Of a stretch of 23,850 bases of DNA, positions 14,255 to 22,371 are shown one piece after another (position 1 is the first letter of the stretch; each line of letters begins with the position of its first letter). The notes under the pieces are model-generated. The model was not told where the DNA came from, made no database searches, and saw only the letters and a list, made by a program, of their open reading frames with translations. Source of the stretch: an uncultured Pedobacter sp. (GTDB lineage: Bacteria; Bacteroidota; Bacteroidia; Sphingobacteriales; Sphingobacteriaceae); assembly GCA_938008555.1 (NCBI GenBank), contig CALLKE010000047.1, forward strand, positions 1 to 23,850, in the 5' to 3' direction. The translations under genes were made by a program, and so were the position numbers.

Positions 14255-15285
14255 TGTCTACTAAAACAATATTAGTTACGGGTGGTACTGGATTTATTGG
14301 TTCTCATACCGTTGTCGAGTTAATGAGCGCAGGTTATGAAGTGATTATTGTGGATAATCTATCGAACTCGAACATCAAAGTCCTGGATCAAATTGAACAA
14401 ATAACAGGTAAGCGTCCTCCTTTTTACAATTTTGATTTTTGTGATGAAAAAGCCACGCTTCGTTTTGTAGAAGAGCATTCAAATATTTCAGGAGTCATCC
14501 ACTTTGCTGCATTCAAAGCTGTGGGTGAATCTGTCGATAATCCATTGCGCTATTATCGGAACAATTTGTACTCACTTATCAATGTATTAGAAGCCTTCAC
14601 TTCACGACCAGTCAATTTTGTTTTTTCATCTAGCTGTACCGTGTATGGCCAGCCCGATCAATTACCTGTAACAGAAGCAGAATCTGTTAAAGAAGCAGAA
14701 TCACCCTACGGAAATACCAAACAGATTGCGGAGGAAATACTGAGCGAAACAGCCAAAGCCAATTCCAACTTAAATTGTATCGCATTACGCTATTTCAACC
14801 CTGTTGGAGCTCATTCATCTGCTTTGATTGGAGAGTTACCACTCGGAGTGCCACAGAACTTAGTGCCTTTCATTACTCAAACAGCTATTGGCAAACGAAA
14901 AGAAATTGTTGTCCATGGGAATGATTACAATACTCCGGACGGAACCTGCATTCGCGATTATATTCATGTGGTTGATTTGGCAAAAGCACATGTTTCAGCT
15001 TTAAATTTGTTGGAAAATCATCCATCAAGCGAGCGATATCGTGTGTATAATATTGGTACAGGTCAAGGGAATTCGGTTTTGGAGGTGATTCATGCTTTCG
15101 AATCAGCAACGGGCATCAAATTAAATTATCGAATTGGCCCTAGACGAAGCGGTGATATCGAACAAATTTATGGAGAGGTGTCAAAAGCTGAAAAGGAGCT
15201 AAACTGGAAAACAAAATTAGACTTAACCGAAATGATGCGTTCTGCTTGGGAGTGGGAAAAATACGTTAACCAAAATCCATTTTAA
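14254..15285 (+). CDS. galE: UDP-glucose 4-epimerase
   Basis: A 343-residue NAD-bound epimerase interconverting UDP-glucose and UDP-galactose. It shows the TGGTGFIGSHTVVEL loop (9-23), DNLSNS (34-39), HFAAFKAVGESVDNPL around residues 83-98, the catalytic Ser/Tyr/Lys set in FSSSCTVYG (Ser125-127, Thr129) and SPYGNTK (Tyr152, Lys156), and RYFNPVGAH, the GalE-specific block that distinguishes it from dehydratases. The CIRDYIHVVDLAKAH segment and C-terminal RRSGDIEQIYGEVSKAEKELNW are also canonical. Length is standard. The start is fixed by the one-base TAATG overlap with the upstream decarboxylase gene. Eight bases separate it from the next gene, so all are one transcription unit. Some homologues act on N-acetyl sugars, which sequence alone does not settle. 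Confidence 0.94.
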   Translation: MSTKTILVTGGTGFIGSHTVVELMSAGYEVIIVDNLSNSNIKVLDQIEQITGKRPPFYNFDFCDEKATLRFVEEHSNISGVIHFAAFKAVGESVDNPLRYYRNNLYSLINVLEAFTSRPVNFVFSSSCTVYGQPDQLPVTEAESVKEAESPYGNTKQIAEEILSETAKANSNLNCIALRYFNPVGAHSSALIGELPLGVPQNLVPFITQTAIGKRKEIVVHGNDYNTPDGTCIRDYIHVVDLAKAHVSALNLLENHPSSERYRVYNIGTGQGNSVLEVIHAFESATGIKLNYRIGPRRSGDIEQIYGEVSKAEKELNWKTKLDLTEMMRSAWEWEKYVNQNPF

Positions 15286-15293
15286 TTTTTCAA

Positions 15294-15872
15294 ATGTTAA
15301 TCGATCAAGATAAAGAACTGAAGCAGGCTATTTTGAACTTGCCAGATCAAGAAAAAACCAAGCTTTTGTTCAAGCTCATCAATAAGGACACTGTTTTGAT
15401 GGAACAATTACGCCACAAATTGGTTGATGGTGTTGATAGCTTGAATGAAAAACGTGATGAGGTGATTAAAAAGATTGATAAAAATTTCGATCATCTGAAA
15501 AGGGTGATCGATAGATATCCAAACTATTTAACTCCGGGTGAGCTACTGATGCGTCTACGTGACATTAGTGGGTTGGTAAATGATCATGTGTTAATTACCA
15601 AAGACAAAATAGCAGATGTCGAACTCAGATTATACATATTGAACATCGGCTGTAATTTTGGCTGTGATTTTTTGTATGAGCCCACCAAGCGAAATCGAAC
15701 GCTGGTAGATTATATCGTAGGGCGAATGAAGTATATCTTGCCCAAGTACAACAGGCTCCACGAAGATTATCAATACGATTTAAAAGAAGGGATGAACAAA
15801 ATGTTGACTTTGGTGCATAGCTCTGCTGTATCAAAGCTTGCTAATGAATTGGGTTTCCCCAAACAGGTTTAA
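15294..15872 (+). CDS. Conserved-looking helical protein of unknown function
   Basis: A 192-residue soluble protein I do not recognise by domain. It has no signal peptide or membrane segment. The first 80 residues are strongly charged and predicted helical (KELKQAILNLPDQEKTKLL, then a DSLNEKRDEVIKKIDK stretch of coiled-coil character), followed by a more mixed domain with three Cys within LNIGCNFGCDFLYE and nearby. The sequence has the feel of a family restricted to Bacteroidota. It sits eight bases after galE and two before rfbB, tightly embedded among nucleotide-sugar enzymes, so a role tied to envelope polysaccharide synthesis or its regulation is possible but only by context. Codon use looks like that of its neighbours, supporting a real gene. 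Confidence 0.75.
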   Translation: MLIDQDKELKQAILNLPDQEKTKLLFKLINKDTVLMEQLRHKLVDGVDSLNEKRDEVIKKIDKNFDHLKRVIDRYPNYLTPGELLMRLRDISGLVNDHVLITKDKIADVELRLYILNIGCNFGCDFLYEPTKRNRTLVDYIVGRMKYILPKYNRLHEDYQYDLKEGMNKMLTLVHSSAVSKLANELGFPKQV

Positions 15873-15874
15873 CG

Positions 15875-16933
15875 ATGAAGAATAAAAAAATATTAATTAC
15901 GGGTGGTGCAGGATTTATTGGCTCGCATGTGGTTAGACGATTTGTGAACACCTATCCTAACTACCAGCTTATTAATCTGGATAAACTCACCTATGCCGGG
16001 AATCTTTTAAATCTGAAAGATGTGGAAGATAAACCCAATTACAGGTTTATAAAAGGAGATATTGTAGATGCTTCATTCATCGATCAATTATTTGCGGATG
16101 AAAAGCCAGATGCGATCATTCATCTCGCTGCTGAATCACATGTCGATCGCTCTATTAGCAATCCACTGGATTTTGTGATGACCAATGTGATAGGTACAGT
16201 AAACCTACTTAACGTTGCATGTAAATATTGGAAAGATGATTTTATTAATACTCGCTTTTATCATGTTTCCACAGATGAAGTTTATGGCACTTTAGAAGAG
16301 GATGGATTATTCACCGAGAAAACAGCATATGATCCACATAGTCCTTATTCCGCATCAAAAGCAAGTTCTGATCACTTTGTTCGGGCTTATCAGGATACAT
16401 ATGGTTTAAATACCGTCATCTCAAATTGTTCAAACAACTATGGTTCGTGCCATTTTCCTGAAAAATTGATTCCATTAGCAATCAATAATATCAAAAACAA
16501 TAAACCTATACCGGTGTATGGGAAAGGGGAAAATATTCGCGATTGGTTATGGGTGGAGGATCATGCAAGGGCAATTGATCTGATTTTTCACCAAGCAAAA
16601 TCAGGCACTACCTACAATATCGGCGGGCACAATGAATGGAAGAATATTGATTTGATTCGTTTATTATGCAAAATCATGGATCATAAACTAAATCGTAAAG
16701 CCGGTACTTCAGAAAAACTAATCACCTTTGTCACAGATCGTGCGGGGCATGACTTGCGTTATGCTATTGACTCTTCAAAGCTTCAAAAAGAATTAGGATG
16801 GAGCCCCAGCCTACAATTTGAAGAAGGTATTGAAAAAACAGTCGATTGGTACCTCGCTAATGAAGCATGGTTATCCAACGTTACATCGGGTAATTATCAA
16901 TCATATTATCAAGAGCAGTATGCAGATCGATAA
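15875..16933 (+). CDS. rfbB: dTDP-glucose 4,6-dehydratase
   Basis: A 352-residue extended short-chain dehydrogenase that converts dTDP-glucose to dTDP-4-keto-6-deoxyglucose, the entry to dTDP-rhamnose and other deoxysugars. NAD loop TGGAGFIGSHVVRRF (9-23), DKLTYAGNLLNL (36-47, typical of RfbB), HLAAESHVDRSI (83-94), and the catalytic triplet VSTDEVYG (Thr133-Asp134-Glu135) with Tyr158/Lys162 in YSASK. NCSNNYGSCHFPEKLIPL is the usual substrate block, with SC where many enzymes have PY/PF. RDWLWVEDHARAI is also standard. It is the last gene of the cluster, two bases after the unknown 192-residue protein. rfbA, rfbC and rfbD are not in the window, so the pathway must be completed elsewhere. It converges on a minus-strand gene with only 26 bases between. 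Confidence 0.95.
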   Translation: MKNKKILITGGAGFIGSHVVRRFVNTYPNYQLINLDKLTYAGNLLNLKDVEDKPNYRFIKGDIVDASFIDQLFADEKPDAIIHLAAESHVDRSISNPLDFVMTNVIGTVNLLNVACKYWKDDFINTRFYHVSTDEVYGTLEEDGLFTEKTAYDPHSPYSASKASSDHFVRAYQDTYGLNTVISNCSNNYGSCHFPEKLIPLAINNIKNNKPIPVYGKGENIRDWLWVEDHARAIDLIFHQAKSGTTYNIGGHNEWKNIDLIRLLCKIMDHKLNRKAGTSEKLITFVTDRAGHDLRYAIDSSKLQKELGWSPSLQFEEGIEKTVDWYLANEAWLSNVTSGNYQSYYQEQYADR

Positions 16934-16959
16934 TAGAAGTCAAAATGCTTTTTCGCTAC

Positions 16960-17760
16960 TTATGGTATAAGCACTGTTGAAGTTATTGAATTGGCACTAA
17001 TAGCAGTATATATTGCTCTGTTAGTAGTAAGATCAGCATAAGTCGATGCCATTAAGTTTTTGCCAATCAAATAAGCTGCAAAATAGGCATTAGCAACACC
17101 GCCGCTTGGATAACCTAAATTGTAAAAATCCGATACAGGAATAGAGATGGAATATGAGCTTGTATTAGCAGCCACACTTGTTGTGTAATAGCTGATAAAA
17201 TCAGTTGTTGATGAATCTACGGTAGTACTGCTGGGTGCACCTACATAAATAATCACTTCTTGATTATATGATGTAACAGGAGAGACGACTCCCGAAATTT
17301 GTATAGAACTTGCATTTGCATTCGTTACCATGCTTGAAACACTACCCGTTGGGGCTAATGAGATGCTCGTATTTCGGTACGTGTTCCCGCCCCCAGTAAA
17401 TGCAATACTCTGAATCTTAGTCGGGCAATAAGTTGCAGATACACTATTAAAAGTTGTTGTGATAGGCTTTATAGATAAATTATAAACCCCAGTGGTTAGA
17501 CCGGTGAAACTGTAAAACCCATTTACATCGGTTGTGGCAGTTTGAGCAGTTTCATCAATAGATACGACAACACCTGCTAGATCAGTCGTTATCATTGCAC
17601 CAGATGGATCATAGTGACTTATAAAGCCTTGCAGAACACCCGTCAATGCTGGACCTGTAGCTCCTTGAGGACCAGCTGGACCTGCGGGTGCAACTTTAGT
17701 GCATGATACAGAACTAGCCATTGCTAGGATCAGTAAAAGATGAAATGATTTTATTTTCAT
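16960..17760 (-). CDS. Surface lipoprotein with collagen-like stalk and carboxypeptidase-regulatory-like domain
   Basis: A 266-residue exported lipoprotein. The signal peptide ends in SVSC with Cys20 as the lipid site. Next come four to five Gly-X-Y triplets (APAGPAGPQGATGPALTG), a short collagen-like or linker stretch often seen right behind the lipid anchor in Bacteroidota lipoproteins. Residues about 41-125 fit a carboxypeptidase-regulatory/CNA-B-like beta-sandwich, with the hallmark VNGFYSFTGLTTGVYNLSIKP. The C-terminal half is Ser/Thr-rich, beta-strand-like and of no known family. There is no enzyme motif; a structural or binding role on the cell surface is inferred. The gene stands alone. 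A TATTTTCG element lies just upstream. Confidence 0.75.
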   Translation of the reverse strand: MKIKSFHLLLILAMASSVSCTKVAPAGPAGPQGATGPALTGVLQGFISHYDPSGAMITTDLAGVVVSIDETAQTATTDVNGFYSFTGLTTGVYNLSIKPITTTFNSVSATYCPTKIQSIAFTGGGNTYRNTSISLAPTGSVSSMVTNANASSIQISGVVSPVTSYNQEVIIYVGAPSSTTVDSSTTDFISYYTTSVAANTSSYSISIPVSDFYNLGYPSGGVANAYFAAYLIGKNLMASTYADLTTNRAIYTAISANSITSTVLIP

Positions 17761-17775
17761 AGGAGTGTATTTTGT

Positions 17776-17783
17776 CGAAAATA
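17776..17783 (-). promoter_or_regulatory. -7 element of the collagen-like lipoprotein gene
   Basis: TATTTTCG on the minus strand (17783-17776) fits TAnnTTyG and ends 15 bases before the start codon, giving a very short leader. Confidence 0.33.
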
Positions 17784-17905
17784 TTAAATTTTACAGATGC
17801 AGGTAGAATAAAAATAAATCAGTTGAAAAAATCCTAGTTTTTTATAAATCCGAAAGAACCTATTTTTATAAATTCCGTGGCGGTTAGGGAGATATTATAG
17901 GGGAC

Positions 17906-17960
17906 TACACAAACAATAAAGAGCTTTTGCAATTTGCAAAAGCTCTTTATTGTTTGTGTA
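17906..17960. terminator. Very long perfect hairpin downstream of hemD
   Basis: Bases 17906-17932 and 17934-17960 are exact reverse complements: 27 bp around a single central base, so the physical loop would be the few AT bases at the tip. It starts 20 bases beyond the hemD-like stop, and on the minus strand its 3' arm is rich in T without a clean terminal T-run. Position and design match the PiT-gene hairpin, so termination is the likely job. Confidence 0.7.
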
Positions 17961-17980
17961 AATATTTATCTAATTGGCAG

Positions 17981-18778
17981 TTACTTATTGGCTTCTTTAA
18001 GATATTGTTCTATAGCCATGATCATACTTGGAATGTTCTCCTGAGGTGCAGCAATATCCAATATGAGGCCATGTTCAGCTACAGCTTTGTGTGTGTTCGC
18101 TCCAAAAGCAGCTATACGAGTTGTATTTTGCTGAAAGTCAGGAAAATTATTGTACATGGAGTGAATACTTGAAGGACTAAAGAACACAATAATGTCATAA
18201 AAGACATCTGCAAGATCTGAAAGATCACTGAAAACAGTGCGAAATAGTACTGCAGGTTTAAAATTATAGCCATTATCTTGAAGAAATCTCTGAGTTTCTT
18301 CCGCAGCTACATCAGAGCATGGGTAAAGAAATTTCTCTTTATTGTGCTTTCTTAATATTTCGATCAAGTCAGCAGCTGTTTGCTTTCCGTGAAATATTTT
18401 TCTCTTACGGTATTGAATGTACTTGTGGAGATAATCAGCTACTACTTTAGATATGCAGAAATACTTCATATCGGCAGGGATCTCTTTACGTTGCTGCCCC
18501 TTCATTTCTTCCCAAATCCGAAAAAAATGATCAACAGCATTTTTACTGGTGAATATTACTGCAGTAAAATCCTCTAGGTCTATCTTAGATTTCCGAAATT
18601 CCTTTGCAGGAACACCCTCCACATGAATAAATGATCTGTAATCTACTTTTAAGGCATATTTCTTTGCTAGATCATAGTATGGCGATTCCCCATTTTCTGG
18701 CTCGGGAAGTGTCACCAAAATGCTTTTCACCTTTTTTTTTCGCTCTTTCAATTTGCTTCTATAATTGCACCAAATCAA
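17981..18778 (-). CDS. hemD: Uroporphyrinogen-III synthase, Bacteroidota type
   Basis: A protein of up to 265 residues that closes hydroxymethylbilane to uroporphyrinogen III in haem synthesis. The fold is two Rossmann-like halves; characteristic pieces are VKSILVTLPEPENGESPYYDLAKKY, TAVIFTSKNAVDHFFRIWEE, YIQYRKRKIFHGKQTAADLIE, FLYPCSDVAAEETQRFL and IIVFFSPSSIHSM. No ATG exists at the front. TTG at 18778 overlaps the upstream stop as TTGA, which suggests coupling. TTG at 18751 would give MKERKKKVKSIL, close to relatives. GTG at 18730 is also possible. A run of nine A at 18740-18732 lies inside the N-terminal codons and is a possible slippage site. The upstream partner is the DUF4271 gene, a common Bacteroidota arrangement. 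Confidence 0.85.
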   Translation of the reverse strand: MIWCNYRSKLKERKKKVKSILVTLPEPENGESPYYDLAKKYALKVDYRSFIHVEGVPAKEFRKSKIDLEDFTAVIFTSKNAVDHFFRIWEEMKGQQRKEIPADMKYFCISKVVADYLHKYIQYRKRKIFHGKQTAADLIEILRKHNKEKFLYPCSDVAAEETQRFLQDNGYNFKPAVLFRTVFSDLSDLADVFYDIIVFFSPSSIHSMYNNFPDFQQNTTRIAAFGANTHKAVAEHGLILDIAAPQENIPSMIMAIEQYLKEANK

Positions 18779-19788
18779 AATCTGAAAACCTTAATGAAAA
18801 TTATTAAAGGGCAGATTTCAAGGACGCAAATGTATATAAATAAATATATTATTGAAAATTGGTACCCAAATAAAATCCGGAAGAATGCCCTGAAAAGTTG
18901 AAATCCAAAAATCAATCCGAATAATATGATCGTCGTGTAGTTATATACTTTTATCAGAGAATGAGGTAGTAAACTAAGTGAAACAATGATTGGTAAAAGG
19001 ATTAATGCGGTATTCGAGAAAAAAAGATAGAGGGTTGCAATGTGCTCTTTCACAGCTTTTTGCATATCAAATAAAAAACCAACTATTCTTAGAATCAGTA
19101 CTTTTGCAGTAAATATCCCCGTAACGAGTAATGATAAAAGTAAAAACCATTGAAAGCCTCTATTTGCGTACTGAATACTAATGTGTTTTTCGGATAGGTA
19201 TAGGTACATTCCTGTTGTTAATCCAAACAATATGTATAAGAATAAGAATACCCATGAGTTAAATAAATTATCCTCTCTGTTTTTCTTTAATAAAGACTTA
19301 TTGCTATAGAATAAAGTGACAACTTCATAGATATGTTTTGAAAAAACTGCATTTATCAATGTAAAAAAGATGGTCAAAACAAAAATAACGCCAATGACCC
19401 ACAACTCTCTTTGGGGGCGTATCCGGCCCTCTATAGACTGTCCCTGCTTTTTTTTAAATCTTTTACTCCATGTGTTAAAATCGAAGTTTTCAATTTTATA
19501 AATGTTGACTAAGCTATCTAAAAAAGGATTAGGCCTATTGGGATCTGGTCTTTTAACCCAGGCTAAAGAGAGTGAGTCCCCTATCATGCTTAGCGAGTCT
19601 TTGATGTGTTTTTGCCGGGCTAAAGCAATAGAGTCGAGTTGGTAGGGGTATGACCTATGATGAACAGTTATAGCTGGCGGCGTCTCATGTTGCAGTGGAT
19701 CTTCTTCTGTTATTATTGGCTCCTTTGCCCAAACTGTTGTGTGGAGATTCAGTAGGATAACGAAAAAGAGACACCACTTTTTTGCCAT
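18775..19788 (-). CDS. DUF4271 multi-pass membrane protein
   Basis: A 337-residue membrane protein of the Bacteroidota family DUF4271, function unknown. Residues 1-21 are a cleavable-type signal sequence (ending VWA). Residues 22-128 form a polar external domain, followed by six hydrophobic segments at about 129-149, 179-199, 212-235, 252-272, 283-303 and 311-333. Family blocks include HIYEVVTLFYSNKSLL and the final ICPLIIFIKVFRF. Its stop overlaps the TTG start of hemD, so the pair is co-translated; this order is recurrent in the phylum, and a link to haem or envelope physiology is inferred from that alone. A TAAATTTG -7 element with an overlapping 8-bp dyad lies upstream. Confidence 0.85.
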   Translation of the reverse strand: MAKKWCLFFVILLNLHTTVWAKEPIITEEDPLQHETPPAITVHHRSYPYQLDSIALARQKHIKDSLSMIGDSLSLAWVKRPDPNRPNPFLDSLVNIYKIENFDFNTWSKRFKKKQGQSIEGRIRPQRELWVIGVIFVLTIFFTLINAVFSKHIYEVVTLFYSNKSLLKKNREDNLFNSWVFLFLYILFGLTTGMYLYLSEKHISIQYANRGFQWFLLLSLLVTGIFTAKVLILRIVGFLFDMQKAVKEHIATLYLFFSNTALILLPIIVSLSLLPHSLIKVYNYTTIILFGLIFGFQLFRAFFRILFGYQFSIIYLFIYICVLEICPLIIFIKVFRF

Positions 19789-19810
19789 AATTTGGAGAGA
19801 AGCAACAATA

Positions 19811-19834
19811 TTGCAGTCCTAGACTGCAAATTTA
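19811..19834 (-). promoter_or_regulatory. -7 element and overlapping dyad before DUF4271-hemD
   Basis: TAAATTTG on the minus strand (19834-19827) matches TAnnTTTG exactly. A perfect 8-bp dyad, TTGCAGTC-CTA-GACTGCAA (19811-19829), begins inside it and covers the predicted transcription start. That is where a repressor would bind, or it forms a small 5' hairpin in the mRNA. Confidence 0.4.
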
Positions 19835-19932
19835 GTAGAATATTTTGAGTGTTTTGGCACGCTCTTTTGGTTTGTCTTTTTCTAGGAAAGAAGGCAAATG
19901 GCTGAATATATGAAGGGTTTTCGCACAAAAGC

Positions 19933-19964
19933 AGGAAAGAGATATGAGCTTTTATCTCTTTCCT
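19933..19964 (-). terminator. Hairpin terminator of the aconitase gene
   Basis: Bases 19933-19944 pair with 19953-19964 as a perfect 12-bp stem with an eight-base loop, 12 bases beyond the aconitase stop. On the minus strand it is followed by TGCTTTTGTG, a short T-rich tail. Confidence 0.65.
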
Positions 19965-19976
19965 CTACAGCTAATC

Positions 19977-22244
19977 TTATTGTACTTGATTCATACGAAT
20001 AATATTTAATGCACCTCCTGCTTTAAACCATTCAATCTGTTGTTCGTTATAAGTGTGATTTACCTTAAATGAATCTGTACTACCGTCGGTATGATGAAGA
20101 ACAATCGTGAGTAGTTTACCCGGAGCAAAAGAAGTTAAGCCTGTTATATCGATCATATCATCTTCTAGGATTCGATCGTAATCGGCAGGATTGGCAAATG
20201 TTAGGCCTAGCATTCCTTGTTTTTTTAGATTAGTCTCGTGAATGCGAGCGAACGATTTAACAAGAATAGCTCGAACTCCCAAATGACGAGGTTCCATCGC
20301 AGCATGTTCACGTGATGAGCCTTCCCCATAGTTTTCATCTCCTACAACAACAGACCCGATTCCTGCGGCTTTATAAGCTCGTGCTGTTGCAGGTACTGCG
20401 CCATATTGGCCATTTAATTGATTTTTGACAGAGTCGGGTTTGTCATTGAAATAATTAATAGCACCAATTAGCATATTGTTTGAAATATTGTCCAAATGAC
20501 CACGAAATTTTAACCAGGGACCAGCCATAGAAATATGGTCGGTGGTGCATTTCCCTTTTGCTTTGATTAATAGTTTCAGACCAGTTAAATCAGTTTTTTC
20601 CCAAGGTTTGAAGGGATCAAGCAATTGTAAACGATCTGATTTGGGATCAACTACTACGGTTACTTTACTGCCGTCTGTAGCCGGAGCTTGATAACCGGCA
20701 TCTTCAACAGCGTAGCCTTTGGGGGGCATTTGCAAGCCCTGAGGCTCTTCTAATTTGACTACTTCTCCTTTTTCATTGGTTAAGCTATCTGTCAAAGGAT
20801 TAAAGGTTAAATCTCCAGCAATGGTCATTGCCGTAACAATTTCAGGAGAAGCAACAAAAGCATGGGTGTTGGGGTTTCCATCGTTACGTGATTTGAAATT
20901 GCGGTTGAAAGAAGTGATAATTGAATTTTTGCGTGTAGGATCATCACTATGGCGAGCCCATTGGCCAATACAAGGCCCGCACGCATTTGCTAATACTACA
21001 CCATCCATTTTTTCAAAAGTATCCAAGTAACCATCGCGGGCTACAGTATAGCGAACCGTTTCGGAACCAGGTGTAATAGTAAATTCAGATTTTGCTTTTA
21101 GATGCTTATCTACCGCTTGTTTAGCTATTGAAGCAGCTCGTGTGATGTCTTCATAAGATGAGTTTGTACATGACCCAATGAGTCCTACTTCTAATTTTTG
21201 TGGCCATCCATTTTCTCGAACGGCATTTGCAAATTTTGAAATAGGCCACGCCATATCAGGAGTAAATGGTCCATTGATATGTGGTTCAAGAGTAGAAAGA
21301 TCAATTTCAATTACTTGATCAAAATGATTTTGTGGATTTGCGTATACCTCGTCATCGCCAGTGAGGTGATTCTTAACTTGATCGGCTAAGTTGGCGATCT
21401 CTGTGCGGCCAGTACTTCTCAGGTAGTTAGCCATTTTTTCATCATAGCCAAAAATAGATGTTGTGGCTCCAATTTCAGCACCCATGTTACAAATGGTTCC
21501 TTTGCCAGTTGCAGAAAGTGAGCGAGCTCCTTCACCAAAGTACTCAACAATACAGCCTGTACCACCTTTTACAGTTAAAATACCTGCTACTTTTAAGATG
21601 ACATCCTTAGCTGAAGTCCAGCCAGATAGTTTTCCAGTTAGCTTAACACCGATTAATTTGGGAAACTTCAGCTCCCAAGCTAAGCCAGCCATGACATCAC
21701 ACGCGTCGGCGCCACCAACACCAATGGCAATCATACCTAATCCTCCTGCATTTGGTGTGTGTGAATCGGTTCCAATCATCATCCCGCCTGGGAATGCATA
21801 ATTTTCTAAGACTACCTGATGAATAATGCCTGCTCCTGGTTTCCAGAATCCAATGCCATATTTGTTGGATACAGAAGCCAGAAATTCAAAAACCTCTTTG
21901 TTTTGGGTATTGGCTGTTGCTAAATCTTCTTTAGCGCCTACTTTTGCTTGAATTAAATGATCACAATGTACTGTAGAAGGTACTGCAACAGTAGCTCTTC
22001 CAGCTTGCATAAATTGCAATAGTGCCATTTGTGCTGTTGCATCTTGCATAGCGACACGATCGGGAGCGAAATCTACGTAAGTAACTCCACGAGTATGTGC
22101 CTGTGAAGCAGCTCCGTCCCATAAGTGGGCATATAGAATTTTCTCTGTCAGCGTTAATGGTTTACCAACAACTTGACGAGCGGTGGCTAAGCGACTCTCA
22201 TAGTTGTCGTAAACTTTTTTTATCATATCTAAATCAAATACCAT
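19977..22244 (-). CDS. acnA: Aconitate hydratase, mitochondrial type
   Basis: A 755-residue [4Fe-4S] enzyme isomerising citrate to isocitrate in the TCA cycle. The cluster Cys are Cys359 in IGSCTNSSYEDI and Cys422/Cys425 in NACGPCIGQW. Other signatures are VAMQDATAQMALLQF (64-78), PSTVHCDHLIQA (89-100), GTDSHTPNAGGLGM (158-171) and, in the swivel domain, YGEGSSREHAAMEPRHLG. The length of about 755 and these blocks place it with the mitochondrial-type aconitases found in Bacteroidota, not the longer AcnA/IRP or AcnB forms, so the symbol is a convenience. It is a single-gene unit with its own promoter element (TATCTTCG) and terminator hairpin. No citrate synthase or isocitrate dehydrogenase is nearby. 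Confidence 0.96.
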   Translation of the reverse strand: MVFDLDMIKKVYDNYESRLATARQVVGKPLTLTEKILYAHLWDGAASQAHTRGVTYVDFAPDRVAMQDATAQMALLQFMQAGRATVAVPSTVHCDHLIQAKVGAKEDLATANTQNKEVFEFLASVSNKYGIGFWKPGAGIIHQVVLENYAFPGGMMIGTDSHTPNAGGLGMIAIGVGGADACDVMAGLAWELKFPKLIGVKLTGKLSGWTSAKDVILKVAGILTVKGGTGCIVEYFGEGARSLSATGKGTICNMGAEIGATTSIFGYDEKMANYLRSTGRTEIANLADQVKNHLTGDDEVYANPQNHFDQVIEIDLSTLEPHINGPFTPDMAWPISKFANAVRENGWPQKLEVGLIGSCTNSSYEDITRAASIAKQAVDKHLKAKSEFTITPGSETVRYTVARDGYLDTFEKMDGVVLANACGPCIGQWARHSDDPTRKNSIITSFNRNFKSRNDGNPNTHAFVASPEIVTAMTIAGDLTFNPLTDSLTNEKGEVVKLEEPQGLQMPPKGYAVEDAGYQAPATDGSKVTVVVDPKSDRLQLLDPFKPWEKTDLTGLKLLIKAKGKCTTDHISMAGPWLKFRGHLDNISNNMLIGAINYFNDKPDSVKNQLNGQYGAVPATARAYKAAGIGSVVVGDENYGEGSSREHAAMEPRHLGVRAILVKSFARIHETNLKKQGMLGLTFANPADYDRILEDDMIDITGLTSFAPGKLLTIVLHHTDGSTDSFKVNHTYNEQQIEWFKAGGALNIIRMNQVQ

Positions 22245-22292
22245 CTTTTTATCTTGATTTTAAGGTTAATCGAAAGCTGAATGTGCTCACCG

Positions 22293-22300
22293 CGAAGATA
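22293..22300 (-). promoter_or_regulatory. -7 element of the aconitase gene
   Basis: TATCTTCG, followed by CGG on the minus strand (22300-22293), is identical to the ugd element and leaves a leader of about 40 bases. Confidence 0.4.
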
Positions 22301-22371
22301 CGAAAAAAGCGATTTTAGATTCGATCTGAATAACCTAAACAACCCAGTTCTAAGGGTTTGGATTGATGTTG

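Noticed and set aside
16960..17760. A true collagen-like protein
   Set aside because: Only four to five Gly-X-Y triplets are present just after the lipid anchor, too few for a triple helix; it is better read as a linker.
17906..17960. The long palindrome as a terminal inverted repeat of an insertion element or a phage attachment site
   Set aside because: Arms meet at a single central base, no transposase or integrase lies near, and the position just after hemD suits a terminator.
21463..21801. 112-codon plus-strand open frame opposite the aconitase gene
   Set aside because: It lies wholly antisense to conserved aconitase motifs, and its composition is the mirror of that coding frame; no promoter or independent motif.
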